Shown one piece after another: positions 42,550 to 50,309 of a stretch of DNA of 64,000 nt. Position 1 is the first letter of the stretch. Every line of letters starts with the position of its first letter. The stretch comes from a virus: positions 1-64,000 of the IMG/VR virus record IMGVR_UViG_3300046454_000807, one strand, 5' to 3'. Under the pieces are notes generated by a model that saw only the letters and a program-made list of their open reading frames with translations, made no database searches and was not told the origin of the DNA. Made by a program: the position numbers and the translations under genes.

Positions 42550-43184
42550 ACAGGATTGCGGAGGAGGCTAAGACCTGGTGCATCCCGGACGACGCTCGGC
42601 GCGAGGAGAAGGCGCAGCGCGAGCGCATCCGGCACCCGAAGCTCATCAAGGACCTCCTACTCGACCAGCTCGCCACGCACACGATGGACGTACTGGAGAT
42701 CGGTGGCGGCCCGATGCCGGTGACGGACCTGCTGCCGTTCTCGTCGCGGATCGTGGTCGATCCCTGCACTGACCAGTACCGCGACTACTTCCCCTGCAAC
42801 GACCACATCGCCGACACGATCGAGCACTTCTACACCGACGACCTGGAGGAGTGCTTCGACCTGGTGGTCTGCACCAATGCCCTCGACCACGTTCAGGAAG
42901 ACATGGTGCCGGCGGTCTTCGACGTGATCCGGCGAGTGCTGCGACCGGGTGGCTTCGCGGCGATTATGTGCGCTGAGAACAACGCTCTGACCAACCCCCA
43001 TCCCTGCCATGCGGTCAACCTCGACGCGGCGCGGGTCCACCGAGCCCTTGACCCCGAGTTCGAGACGGTATGGGAGCTGACCTACGCCCGCGACGGCTAC
43101 CGCTACGGCTGGGCCGAATACGAGGGCAAGATCGGCCAGCCAGCCTTCGCAATCCTCCTCCGCAAGGCGGTTGGGTATGCATAA
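42525..43184 (+). CDS. SAM-dependent methyltransferase (class I)
   Basis: A 219-residue protein from GTG 42525. Motif I is MDVLEIGGGPMPVTDLLPFS; YTDDLEECFDLVVCTNALDH and FDVIRRVLRPGGFAAIMCAE match the Methyltransf_11 core. Like the 37126 enzyme it probably methylates a sugar or small molecule. It could also be an O-methyltransferase for glycan capping; context supports but does not prove this. Confidence 0.72.
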   Translation: MGQDQKPIDRIAEEAKTWCIPDDARREEKAQRERIRHPKLIKDLLLDQLATHTMDVLEIGGGPMPVTDLLPFSSRIVVDPCTDQYRDYFPCNDHIADTIEHFYTDDLEECFDLVVCTNALDHVQEDMVPAVFDVIRRVLRPGGFAAIMCAENNALTNPHPCHAVNLDAARVHRALDPEFETVWELTYARDGYRYGWAEYEGKIGQPAFAILLRKAVGYA

Positions 43185-43899
43185 ACCCAGAATCCTCGAC
43201 CTGTTCTGTGGTGCTGGTGGAATCGCCAAGGGCTACCAACGTGCGGGCTTCCATGTGGTCGGAGTGGACATCGAACTGCAACCGAACTATTGCGGAGATG
43301 AGTTCTACCACGCTGATGCCCTGGCTATGACGCAGGACATACTGCGCAGTTGCTGGCATGAGAGTTCACAGAGGACCTCACTCAAAGGAATGCTTGACCG
43401 CTGTCTCGGGCACTTCCAGGCCATTCACGCTTCCCCTCCGTGTCAGGCGCACAGTGACCTCCAGAAACAGAACAAGCGAACTTATCCAGAGTTGATCGAG
43501 CCGACCAGGGAGCTACTTATCGCTTCCGAACTGCCCTATGTGATCGAGAACGTCGAGGGGGCGCCGCTGCTCGACCCGATCATGCTCTGCGGCACGATGT
43601 TCCCCGGTCTGCGGGTGCTGCGCCATCGACTCTTCGAGACCAACTTCCCGATCACAGCACCACAGCACCACAGCACCCAGCACCCGCTCGTTTTTACCCA
43701 CGACAAGCGGAAGGCTCATTACGGCAAGCTCGACCAGAACACATCCTTCGTTCAGGTCACTGGCGGTGGAAACTGCACGATCGCCAACGCTCGGGACGCA
43801 ATGGGGATCGACTGGATGAACAAGCCGGAGATCAACGAGGCCGTCCCCCCAGCCTATGGAGAATACGTCGGGCGGGCTCTACGGGCGCATCTTGGCTGA
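43177..43899 (+). CDS. DNA (cytosine-5) methyltransferase
   Basis: A 240-residue enzyme, short compared with bacterial ones but usual for phages. Motif I RILDLFCGAGGIAKGYQRAG; motif IV IHASPPCQAHSDLQKQNKRT with the catalytic Cys; motif VI LPYVIENVEGAPLLDP; motif VIII-like LRHRLFETNFPI; and a final AVPPAYGEYVGRAL. It methylates cytosine in DNA, protecting phage DNA from restriction. The target recognition domain is small. It lies within the glycan cassette and overlaps the GT-B gene by 44 bases. Confidence 0.88.
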   Translation: MHKPRILDLFCGAGGIAKGYQRAGFHVVGVDIELQPNYCGDEFYHADALAMTQDILRSCWHESSQRTSLKGMLDRCLGHFQAIHASPPCQAHSDLQKQNKRTYPELIEPTRELLIASELPYVIENVEGAPLLDPIMLCGTMFPGLRVLRHRLFETNFPITAPQHHSTQHPLVFTHDKRKAHYGKLDQNTSFVQVTGGGNCTIANARDAMGIDWMNKPEINEAVPPAYGEYVGRALRAHLG

Positions 43900-44941
43900 C
43901 CTCGATATCAAGAAAGACGTGTGCATGGTCGGCCTCGGCACGTCGGCACCGTGTTACTACCGCGTCATGCTGCCGGCGATGGAGCTGGGCTGCGATTGGA
44001 CCGGCGTTGCTGGTTACCCGCCGCGGTTCCACTGGCTCACCGGCAGCGTGCGCGGCGAGTCACAGCTTCCCGACCTGATCGACAACTACAAAATCGTCGT
44101 CCTCCAACAGCCACACGGTGAGAGCTGGGAGAAGATGATCGAGACGATGCAAGAACATGGCAAGAAGGTCGTCTTCGAGGTAGACGATTACTTGCACGGA
44201 ATCCAGAAGCGTGGTGACCATCAGTTCGCCGAGCACTACGACGATCGCGCGCTGCTGCTGTTCGAGATGTGCATGAGGAAGTGCGATGCAATGATCGTCT
44301 CCACGCAGTACCTCTTCGACAAGTACAAAAAGTTCAACCCGAACATCTACCTCTGTCGCAACGGGATCGACCTTAACCGCTACAAGCTCACCCGGCCGAA
44401 GCGCAACACGGTCAACATCGGCTGGGCCGGCGCTACCGGGCACGCCCAGGCGATGCTGCCGTGGCTGCATCAGGTGCAGGCTGTCATGAACGAGAAGCCG
44501 GAGACCTGCTTCATCTCGATCGGACTGCCCTTCGCGAAGTCGATCGCACCCTACGTCGGGGAAGATCGCTGCATCTCGATTCCCTGGACCTCGATCGAGA
44601 CCTATCCGTCGGCGATGTCCATGTTCGACATCGCGCTGGCGCCTAGTGGTGGTGGTGGCTGGTACCGCGGCAAGTCGGACCTGCGCTGGCTGGAGGCATC
44701 GGCCTTGGGGATCGCGACGATCGCGCGGCCGAGCACTTACCCCGAAATCGAGCACGGTGTGACCGGCTTCCACGCGACGAGCCCGCAGGACATGGTGGTC
44801 GCGCTGATGGAGCTGATCGGAGACAAAGGGTTGCGAGAGGAGGTCGGGCGCGCAGCCAAAGCCTTCGTCACCGATCACCGCTCGATGCCGATCATGGCAC
44901 AGAGCTGGCAGGCCGCGCTCGAAACTATCCATGCCCAATAA
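43856..44941 (+). CDS. glycosyltransferase GT-B fold (family 4-like)
   Basis: A 361-residue protein; ATG 43856 is taken, but TTG 43892 would remove most of the 44-base overlap. The C-terminal half has NTVNIGWAGATGHAQAMLPW, then SMFDIALAPSGGGGWYRGKS, then LRWLEASALGIATIARPSTY and YPEIEHGVTGFHATSPQDM, the typical donor-binding half of GT4 enzymes with the E...G...G(T/F) end. N-terminal Rossmann-like part (HGKKVVFEVDDYLHGIQ) binds the acceptor. The last visible enzyme of the cassette. Confidence 0.78.
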   Translation: MENTSGGLYGRILADLDIKKDVCMVGLGTSAPCYYRVMLPAMELGCDWTGVAGYPPRFHWLTGSVRGESQLPDLIDNYKIVVLQQPHGESWEKMIETMQEHGKKVVFEVDDYLHGIQKRGDHQFAEHYDDRALLLFEMCMRKCDAMIVSTQYLFDKYKKFNPNIYLCRNGIDLNRYKLTRPKRNTVNIGWAGATGHAQAMLPWLHQVQAVMNEKPETCFISIGLPFAKSIAPYVGEDRCISIPWTSIETYPSAMSMFDIALAPSGGGGWYRGKSDLRWLEASALGIATIARPSTYPEIEHGVTGFHATSPQDMVVALMELIGDKGLREEVGRAAKAFVTDHRSMPIMAQSWQAALETIHAQ

Positions 44942-45305
44942 GCCCACACCAGCAGAGATCACGGGCGAGGTCGCCCGCATCCTGCGCCTCTACAGGTTCA
45001 CCTATACCACGGAGGATGATCTTCAGCGTGGGATCGCCGAGGCGCTGACCGAAGCCGAAGCGCCGTTCACGCGCGAGTTCCAAATGGACAGTGGTCGGAT
45101 CGACTTCATGGTTCACGCCGCCTGTGAGGTTGGGATCGAGGTCAAGGTCGGGGGCTCGCCTAGCGCCGTCGGGCGCCAGCTCATGCGCTACCTGAAAGAC
45201 GACGGCCTCCGCGGTCTGGTGTTGGTAACGAGCCGGCGCGGTCATCGCAAGCTGTGGGCGCCCGGCAAGCCCTTCGAGGTCGTGTGGCTCGGCGATGTCG
45301 TCTAA
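44931..45305 (+). CDS. PD-(D/E)XK nuclease-like protein
   Basis: A 124-residue protein. TTEDDLQRGIAEALTEAEAP (leading helix), FTREFQMDSGRIDFMVHAAC (D of the motif), then GIEVKVGGSPSAVGRQLMRY with ExK, and a final strand (LRGLVLVTSRRGHRKLW) complete the minimal nuclease fold as in small phage and RecB/VRR-type nucleases. Next to the helicase it may act on branched or damaged DNA. It overlaps both neighbours by about 11 bases. Confidence 0.7.
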   Translation: MPNKPTPAEITGEVARILRLYRFTYTTEDDLQRGIAEALTEAEAPFTREFQMDSGRIDFMVHAACEVGIEVKVGGSPSAVGRQLMRYLKDDGLRGLVLVTSRRGHRKLWAPGKPFEVVWLGDVV

Positions 45306-46983
45306 GACCTACGGCAAGCTCAAACGCTACGGCCGGTACTGGGGGGTCGAGACCGACCCTGCCGTGATGATAATCCTCAAGCGCTGGTTCCCGCGAGTGA
45401 ACCCGAACCGCGACGGCGTGCTGATGGTCAGCGCCACGGCCGAGGTCTCCCGCAACCTGGCGTGGTTCCAAATGCGCTACCCGATGGAGATGCGCGGGGA
45501 CCACCGCCAGCTCCTGGAGACGGAGGCCGAGGCGGACAAGAGCCTGGAGTTTGAAGCCGCCGACATCCTCGCCGGCGGCCAGCTCAAGCGGGAGCTGAAG
45601 TGGGAAATCGAATCACCGCCGGCACCGGGTGAGCCCCGCGACTACCAGCTCATCGGCGCCAACCTCGCCCTTCGCACGGGCCACCTGCTGATCGCCGACG
45701 ACGTGGGGCTCGGGAAGACCGTGACCTCGCTGCTGATCCTCCGCGATGCCGGTCTGCTGCCAGCGCTGATCGTCTGTCAAACCCATCTGCCGCAGCAGTG
45801 GCTAGAAGAAATCGAAGACTTCCTCCCGTGGTTGACGGGTCACATCGCACGAAAAGGTACCCCATACAAACTCGCGAAATACCACAAAGGAAAAGCGCCC
45901 AACGTTCTGATCCTCAACTACGCCAAGCTCGCAGGGTGGGCGCCGAAGTTGAAGGGTGCGATCAAGGCCGTGATCCTCGACGAGGGCCAGGAACTGCGAC
46001 GCGAGGGGACGCAGAAGTACGACGCAGCGGGACTTGTCGCGGACGCAGCGGAGTGTGTGGCAATGACGACCGCGACACCGATCTACAACTACGGCGACGA
46101 GATTTACAACGTGATGGACATCGTGAAGCGCGGCTGCCTCGGGGAGCGCGAAGAGTTCGTTCGGGAGTGGGGCAAGCCGATGGGCAACCACATGGGGGTG
46201 AAGGACCCGAGGGCGCTCCGACAGCATCTCATCAACCAGAACCTGATGATCCAACGGACTCGCAAAGAGGTCGGCCGCGAGTTGCCCGAGACCCTCAAAG
46301 TCCGGCACGCGATCGAGTCCGACGACGCGGCCTTCGAGAAGCTCATGGAGGGAGCCGAGCGCACCGCCGACATCCTCGTCACCCGCGAAGCGAGCCGCGA
46401 GGAACTCTTCCAGCTCAGCGGCGACTTCGAGTGGCAAATGCGCCGCGCGACCGGGATCGCCAAGGCACCGTTCGTCGCCGAGTTCGCCAAGTCGCTGCTG
46501 GAATCGGGCGAGCAGCTCGTGATGTTCGGCTGGCACCATGCCGTCTACGACATCTGGCGCGACGCACTCAAAGACTTCAACCCGGCCTTCTACACGGGCC
46601 AGGAGACGCCGGCCAAGAAGCTGATCGCCAAGCAACAATTCATCTCCGGCGAGTCGAAGGTGCTCTGCATGTCGCTTCGCTCTGGCGCCGGGCTCGACGG
46701 GCTCCAGGAGGTCAGTCACATCGCTCTGTTCGGCGAGCTAGACTGGTCGCCGACGATGCACGAGCAGTGCATTGGCCGGCTCCGGCGCGACGGGATGGAC
46801 GAGACGGTAGTCGCCTACTTCTTGGTATCGGAGAACGGCAGCGACCCGATGATCGCCGACGTGCTCAACCTGAAGCGGACGCAGAGCGAGCCCTTCATGG
46901 ACCCGGAGTCGAAGCTGCTCTCGGTGACGGAGCAGAAAGGCAGCCGGGCCAAGGAGATGGCCGAACACTTCCTCGCCAAATAA
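45295..46983 (+). CDS. SNF2-type DNA helicase/translocase
   Basis: A 562-residue superfamily 2 enzyme. Motif I LLIADDVGLGKTVTSLLILR; Ia ALIVCQTHLPQQWLEEI; II VILDEGQEL (DEGQ instead of DEAH); III MTTATPIYN; the second domain has LVMFGWHHAVYDIWRDALKD, KVLCMSLRSGAGLDGLQEV and motif VI HEQCIGRLRRDGMDETVVAY. The N-terminal ~115 residues resemble the HARP-like or SNF2 N-domain of phage homologues. Phage SNF2 enzymes are thought to act in recombination or replication restart. It partners the small nuclease upstream. Confidence 0.85.
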   Translation: MSSKTYGKLKRYGRYWGVETDPAVMIILKRWFPRVNPNRDGVLMVSATAEVSRNLAWFQMRYPMEMRGDHRQLLETEAEADKSLEFEAADILAGGQLKRELKWEIESPPAPGEPRDYQLIGANLALRTGHLLIADDVGLGKTVTSLLILRDAGLLPALIVCQTHLPQQWLEEIEDFLPWLTGHIARKGTPYKLAKYHKGKAPNVLILNYAKLAGWAPKLKGAIKAVILDEGQELRREGTQKYDAAGLVADAAECVAMTTATPIYNYGDEIYNVMDIVKRGCLGEREEFVREWGKPMGNHMGVKDPRALRQHLINQNLMIQRTRKEVGRELPETLKVRHAIESDDAAFEKLMEGAERTADILVTREASREELFQLSGDFEWQMRRATGIAKAPFVAEFAKSLLESGEQLVMFGWHHAVYDIWRDALKDFNPAFYTGQETPAKKLIAKQQFISGESKVLCMSLRSGAGLDGLQEVSHIALFGELDWSPTMHEQCIGRLRRDGMDETVVAYFLVSENGSDPMIADVLNLKRTQSEPFMDPESKLLSVTEQKGSRAKEMAEHFLAK

Positions 46984-46994
46984 GTCGTCCGCCC

Positions 46995-47010
46995 GTCGTG
47001 TATATTGCGG
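46995..47010 (+). promoter_or_regulatory. promoter motif of the sigma factor gene (variant TCGTGTATATTG)
   Basis: GTCGTGTATATTGCGG has TATATT at 47001-47006 after GTCGTG, a two-base-longer variant of the TCGTAnATTA motif. A transcript would start near 47013 and have a ~76-base leader with a long hairpin. Confidence 0.45.
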
Positions 47011-47020
47011 CTAGCTGAGT

Positions 47021-47080
47021 AACGGGCTTCGCCCCTACGCCGGTTCCGTGACCGCCGGCGAAAGGGGGGCGGAGCCCGTT
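47021..47080 (+). promoter_or_regulatory. long hairpin in the leader of the sigma factor gene
   Basis: Arms 47021-47035 (AACGGGCTTCGCCCC) and 47066-47080 (GGGGCGGAGCCCGTT) pair in 14 of 15 positions plus one G-U. Inside, GCCGG and CCGGC form a further stem. The purine-rich GGGGGG/GGAG segment that could act as ribosome binding site lies in the closing arm, 8-20 bases before the ATG. Could be an attenuator or a translation control. Confidence 0.5.
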
Positions 47081-47088
47081 CTGCATTT

Positions 47089-47709
47089 ATGGACGCAAAG
47101 ACGGCTGAAGACCCGAAGCTACTTGCCCACTACGAGGGGTTGGTTCGCAAGACCGCCGCGCGGGTCGCGCCGAAGGTGGAGGAAGACTACGACGACATCT
47201 GTCAATTCCTCCGCTACAAGGTGTGGAAAGCGTTGCAGGCGTTCACTGCGAAACGGGTTAAGCCCACTGCGAACATGACGCTTACAGAAAAGCGTGACAG
47301 ATTCGTCTTCGCGTGCCTCACTAACGCCGTCAAGGATGTGTTGAAGAAGAAGCGACACTATCTTCTGTTCATAGAGGACCTGACCGCAGACACCGGCTAC
47401 AGCGATTCGGCTCACGAGGGCTGGGGGTCGAACCTAGCTGCCAAGCAGAAGTTCGAAGGTCGCTACCTCTCCGAGGATGCCGACTTCGAGAAGCTGTTCG
47501 AGGAAGACACCGTTCTCATCCCCAGCACCCTCGACTCCGTAGAGCGCCGCGTGGCGCTCTTGCTCTATATGGACTTCACGCCGACCGACATCGGCAGGCA
47601 GATCAAATGCCAGCGCAAAGACGTGGAAGAGATCGTCGGCTCGATCCAGGAGAAGATGGCCGACTGGCAGCCGAGCGCCGCGGACGAGCGCGTTCCCCTC
47701 GCCGCCTAG
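47089..47709 (+). CDS. phage-encoded RNA polymerase sigma factor
   Basis: A 206-residue protein, ECF size. Residues ~10-95 have a sigma region 2 layout: LAHYEGLVRKTAARVAPKVE, then DYDDICQFLRYKVWKALQAF and VFACLTNAVKDVLKKKRH (the DNA-melting helix with basic end). Residues ~145-190 have a region 4 helix-turn-helix: STLDSVERRVALLLYMDFTP, then TDIGRQIKCQRKDVEEIVGS. It would direct RNA polymerase to phage promoters, by inference the TCGTAnATTA set. The gene ends head-to-head with the leftward operon (overlapping stops). Confidence 0.72.
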   Translation: MDAKTAEDPKLLAHYEGLVRKTAARVAPKVEEDYDDICQFLRYKVWKALQAFTAKRVKPTANMTLTEKRDRFVFACLTNAVKDVLKKKRHYLLFIEDLTADTGYSDSAHEGWGSNLAAKQKFEGRYLSEDADFEKLFEEDTVLIPSTLDSVERRVALLLYMDFTPTDIGRQIKCQRKDVEEIVGSIQEKMADWQPSAADERVPLAA

Positions 47710-48308
47710 TCTTTCTCATCGCCAGGCAGGTACAGGCCCGCCGGGTTGCGGTCGGTCAGCATCCCGATGATGTCGATCGGCACCAGCGGCCCGATCGTGT
47801 CGTTGATCGCGGGCATGATCTCCGCCGCTGGCCAGCCCTCTACAGGCGCGTTGGCGAGTCGCGCCCAACCCTGCCGGTCGAGCGGCCCGAGCAGCTCCAG
47901 GAAGCGCAGGGCTTGTTCTGAGAAGGGCTCTCGCGGCTCCAGCTTCATGATCTCCTCGCCGCCGCTGACGGGCCTTCCCCACTCCCAGATCGAGCCGGCG
48001 CCGTGGGGCACATGCGACGACTTTCCCATCCGGCGCCCGACCCAGATGCCCTGCACGGCGTCGTCGTAGCTCCAGAGCGTCGGGTCCACGATCGTCAGCT
48101 TGGGGTCGTAGCAGTCATCGCCGAGCACCACCCACGAGTGCTGGCCGGTGACGCCCTCCGTGAAACCTCGTGCGACTCGTGCGACCGGGAAGATTTCGGC
48201 GTTGACGATCGCGATGCTGGCGCCGTGGCAGCGCCGCGCCCACTGAGACAGTGGCTCCAGCTCGTCCATGACGGCGGCGCGCTGGGCGGAGCTGAGTTCG
48301 GGCTTCAT
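47706..48308 (-). CDS. hypothetical protein, conserved phage type
   Basis: A 200-residue leftward protein, last gene of the leftward operon; its stop overlaps the stop of the sigma gene. It begins with a helix (SSAQRAAVMDELEPLSQWAR) and contains CHGASIAIVNAEIFP, HSWVVLGDDCYDPKLTIVDP and TLWSYDDAVQGIWVG, with a Cys-His-Asp order (C28, H57, D73-type) that recalls papain/NlpC-fold proteins. That reading is speculative. I do not recognise a family with certainty. Confidence 0.6.
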   Translation of the reverse strand: MKPELSSAQRAAVMDELEPLSQWARRCHGASIAIVNAEIFPVARVARGFTEGVTGQHSWVVLGDDCYDPKLTIVDPTLWSYDDAVQGIWVGRRMGKSSHVPHGAGSIWEWGRPVSGGEEIMKLEPREPFSEQALRFLELLGPLDRQGWARLANAPVEGWPAAEIMPAINDTIGPLVPIDIIGMLTDRNPAGLYLPGDEKD

Positions 48309-48529
48309 AGCAGTGTCTCCTGGTCGTGGAGGAGGTCATAGCGCTGACGCAGGCCGGCCGGGGTGATCCAGTCCTTACGGGCGCGCTGGTCGTCGGGGTA
48401 AAAGCGTTGAATGCGAACCATTCCTTCTCGGTTGATCGAGACGATGTTGATCTGGCCGGTGCTCTTAAGGCGATTGGCGTGCTTCGAGAGCCACACCTGC
48501 CCCTCTCGGATTTCGGGGATCACGTTCAT
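48305..48529 (-). CDS. small hypothetical protein
   Basis: Leftward from ATG 48529, 74 residues, overlapping the next gene by 4 bases. It has IPEIREGQVWLSKHANRLKS, then VSINREGMVRIQRFY and TPAGLRQRYDLLHDQE; this IREGQVW ... TP..LR.RY..L pattern is shared by small proteins of many actinophages. Function unknown. Confidence 0.65.
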   Translation of the reverse strand: MNVIPEIREGQVWLSKHANRLKSTGQINIVSINREGMVRIQRFYPDDQRARKDWITPAGLRQRYDLLHDQETLL

Positions 48530-48554
48530 AAGTAGTACCGCCCCAGGGGGACGT

Positions 48555-48818
48555 TCATCCGCTGTTGACGCGCCGACGATTGGCGGCACGTAGATCACTG
48601 TCGTCCTCGAAGGGGTCCTCGGGCAGATCAAACAGCGACAGTTCCTCTCGCTTGCGAACCCAGAACTCGCGGAACTGTCGCTTCGCCTCGGTGATTTCCA
48701 GCTCGTCGAAGCCGCGTTGGGAAGCGCTGTTGATCGACAGCCGGGCGTAGCGCATCGCCGTTACCGCACTGTTCCGGTCGAGCACAGGGAATAAGCCGGA
48801 TTTGATCGGTTCGCTCAT
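48555..48818 (-). CDS. small hypothetical protein
   Basis: An 87-residue leftward protein, ATG at 48818 inside the integrase stop (TGATG-type junction). Mainly helical and charged (SAVTAMRYARLSINSASQRG, EAKRQFREFWVRKREELSL) with an acidic end. No family recognised. As the gene immediately downstream of the integrase it might be an accessory of excision, but no DNA-binding motif is evident. Confidence 0.55.
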   Translation of the reverse strand: MSEPIKSGLFPVLDRNSAVTAMRYARLSINSASQRGFDELEITEAKRQFREFWVRKREELSLFDLPEDPFEDDSDLRAANRRRVNSG

Positions 48819-49798
48819 CCGATGTCCTCCCCGAACTCCTCCTCATGGCGCTCCACCTGCTTCTGCACGTCGCGCCGCACCAGCTCAACGTAGCCCATCG
48901 TCTCCTGGATGTTCGCGTGCCCGAGCAGCTTCGAGAGGACCTCGATGTCCATGCCGGCGCGGAGCCACGTCGTCGCGCACGTGTGACGCAGGCGGTGCCA
49001 CTGCCAGTCGCCTACGTCGAGCAGGTAGACCTCGAAGCGGGGGAAGCGCATCGGCTTCAGCAGCGCGCCCCCACTGGTAGTGAGCGCGAGCCACGGTCGA
49101 TCGTGACCAGGGCTCAGTTCGGTGCGGAACTCAATCCACGCCTTCACGGCCTCGCGGGCGCGCTTGGTGTAGGGCACTTCGCGGAACTTGCCACCCTTAC
49201 CTTCGCGCACGACGATGTAGGCGTTGTCGTAGTGCATATCCTCCAGGTCGAGGTCGAAAATCTCTTGGCGCCGCAGCCCACATTCGACTGCGATCCTCGT
49301 CATCGCGGTGATCTGAAGGTGGTTCGCGTGTGCTTCGATCCGGGTGAATCGAGACGTGCCGCGGAAGTAGCGTTTGCGCCACTTTCCACCCGAATCGAGT
49401 GGAAAATGCTTGGCGATCGCCGGCCAGAGCCTCTTGATTTCCTTTGGTTTGTAGGGACGTGGGAGGCGCCGCGGCGTCGCGGGGAAGTCGGCTCGCCGAA
49501 TCGCCATCAGGTCCTCGCCGGTGTAGAGCCCGGCATCGAATGCCCAGCCGAAGAACGCGCGGACCTGCATCCCCTTCTTCTTGACGGTGCTACCCGACAA
49601 GCCGTCGGTCAGATGAAGAAGCCATGCTCGGTATTGCTCGGGCGTGCATTCGATCGCATCATCGACGCCGGCGTGTGCTGCCAGCTCCTCCACTGCCTGC
49701 CGCTGTTCACGACCGCGGCGCTCGGTGATGCCTCGGTAGTTCTGGTACTCAACCCAGAAGCGGCCGAGCGTCGTCGGGCTTTCCTCCACTACCGTCAT
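48815..49798 (-). CDS. int: tyrosine recombinase (integrase)
   Basis: A 327-residue leftward enzyme from ATG 49798, which overlaps the previous stop by ATGA (an in-frame ATG 18 bases upstream is less likely). Catalytic set: R176 (CGLRRQEIFDL), K201/K204 (GKGGK), H268-x-x-R271 (QWHRLRHTCATTWL), H294 (LLGHANIQETMGY) and the nucleophile Y303. It has an N-terminal SAM-like core-binding domain. It recombines attP with attB. It implies a temperate or recently temperate life style. No attP was identified nearby. Confidence 0.9.
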   Translation of the reverse strand: MTVVEESPTTLGRFWVEYQNYRGITERRGREQRQAVEELAAHAGVDDAIECTPEQYRAWLLHLTDGLSGSTVKKKGMQVRAFFGWAFDAGLYTGEDLMAIRRADFPATPRRLPRPYKPKEIKRLWPAIAKHFPLDSGGKWRKRYFRGTSRFTRIEAHANHLQITAMTRIAVECGLRRQEIFDLDLEDMHYDNAYIVVREGKGGKFREVPYTKRAREAVKAWIEFRTELSPGHDRPWLALTTSGGALLKPMRFPRFEVYLLDVGDWQWHRLRHTCATTWLRAGMDIEVLSKLLGHANIQETMGYVELVRRDVQKQVERHEEEFGEDIG

Positions 49799-49980
49799 AG
49801 CTTTTCGATCTCCCACTCATAAACCGTGGTGCATTCATAGTCATCCATGAACACGAGGTAGATCGGGCCGTCCACCGGATCGTCGATTGCGACCTCGACC
49901 TGGCCCGTCTTACAGGGCCAGCCGTTGACAGGGTAGGCGTCCTCTCGAACAACGAAGTCATCTCCAGCCTTGAGCTTCAT
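49795..49980 (-). CDS. small hypothetical protein
   Basis: A 61-residue leftward protein from ATG 49980, overlapping the integrase start. It reads as a compact beta protein (FVVREDAYPVNGWPCKTGQV, then IYLVFMDDYECTTVYEWEIE) with two cysteines. No family recognised. Confidence 0.6.
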   Translation of the reverse strand: MKLKAGDDFVVREDAYPVNGWPCKTGQVEVAIDDPVDGPIYLVFMDDYECTTVYEWEIEKL

Positions 49981-50309
49981 AGGTGGACTTCTTCCAACTC
50001 GGAGTAGGACGCGATCAGCTCGGGCCAGTCCTCACCCGGTTCCATTGACTCTCGCGGGATCGAGCCCTGGGCCAGATGGATGCGGACGCCGAGATGGTAG
50101 TACCCAACACTGGCGAGCCAGCCAGCGCAGGGCATCGTCTCGTCCTCGGTGCTCTTGTGGCAGGCGAACATCGGGGCTCCAAGTGGAGCCTCGGCACCGG
50201 GCGTGCCGGTCGTATTGCGAAGTGAGATGTAGCGCTCGGGCGGGAACTGACCGGGCGGCGTGTCGCGTCGCCACGGGCACTCCTCACAGGGTCGCTTGCG
50301 GCAGTTCAC
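49977..50309 (-). CDS. DUF6283-like cysteine-rich protein
   Basis: A 110-residue leftward protein starting at GTG 50309. CRKRPCEECPWRRDTPPGQF near the N-terminus, then FACHKSTEDETMPCAGWLAS: CxxCPWR followed by CH..........PCaGWL is the signature of a phage/actinobacterial family (DUF6283 as I recall). Four cysteines and a His may bind metal. Function not established. Packed by 4-base overlaps with both neighbours. Confidence 0.75.
   Translation of the reverse strand: MNCRKRPCEECPWRRDTPPGQFPPERYISLRNTTGTPGAEAPLGAPMFACHKSTEDETMPCAGWLASVGYYHLGVRIHLAQGSIPRESMEPGEDWPELIASYSELEEVHL

Noticed and set aside
48700-50000. Attachment site near the integrase
   Set aside because: No direct repeat with a tRNA-like end or core-type motif could be recognised by eye.
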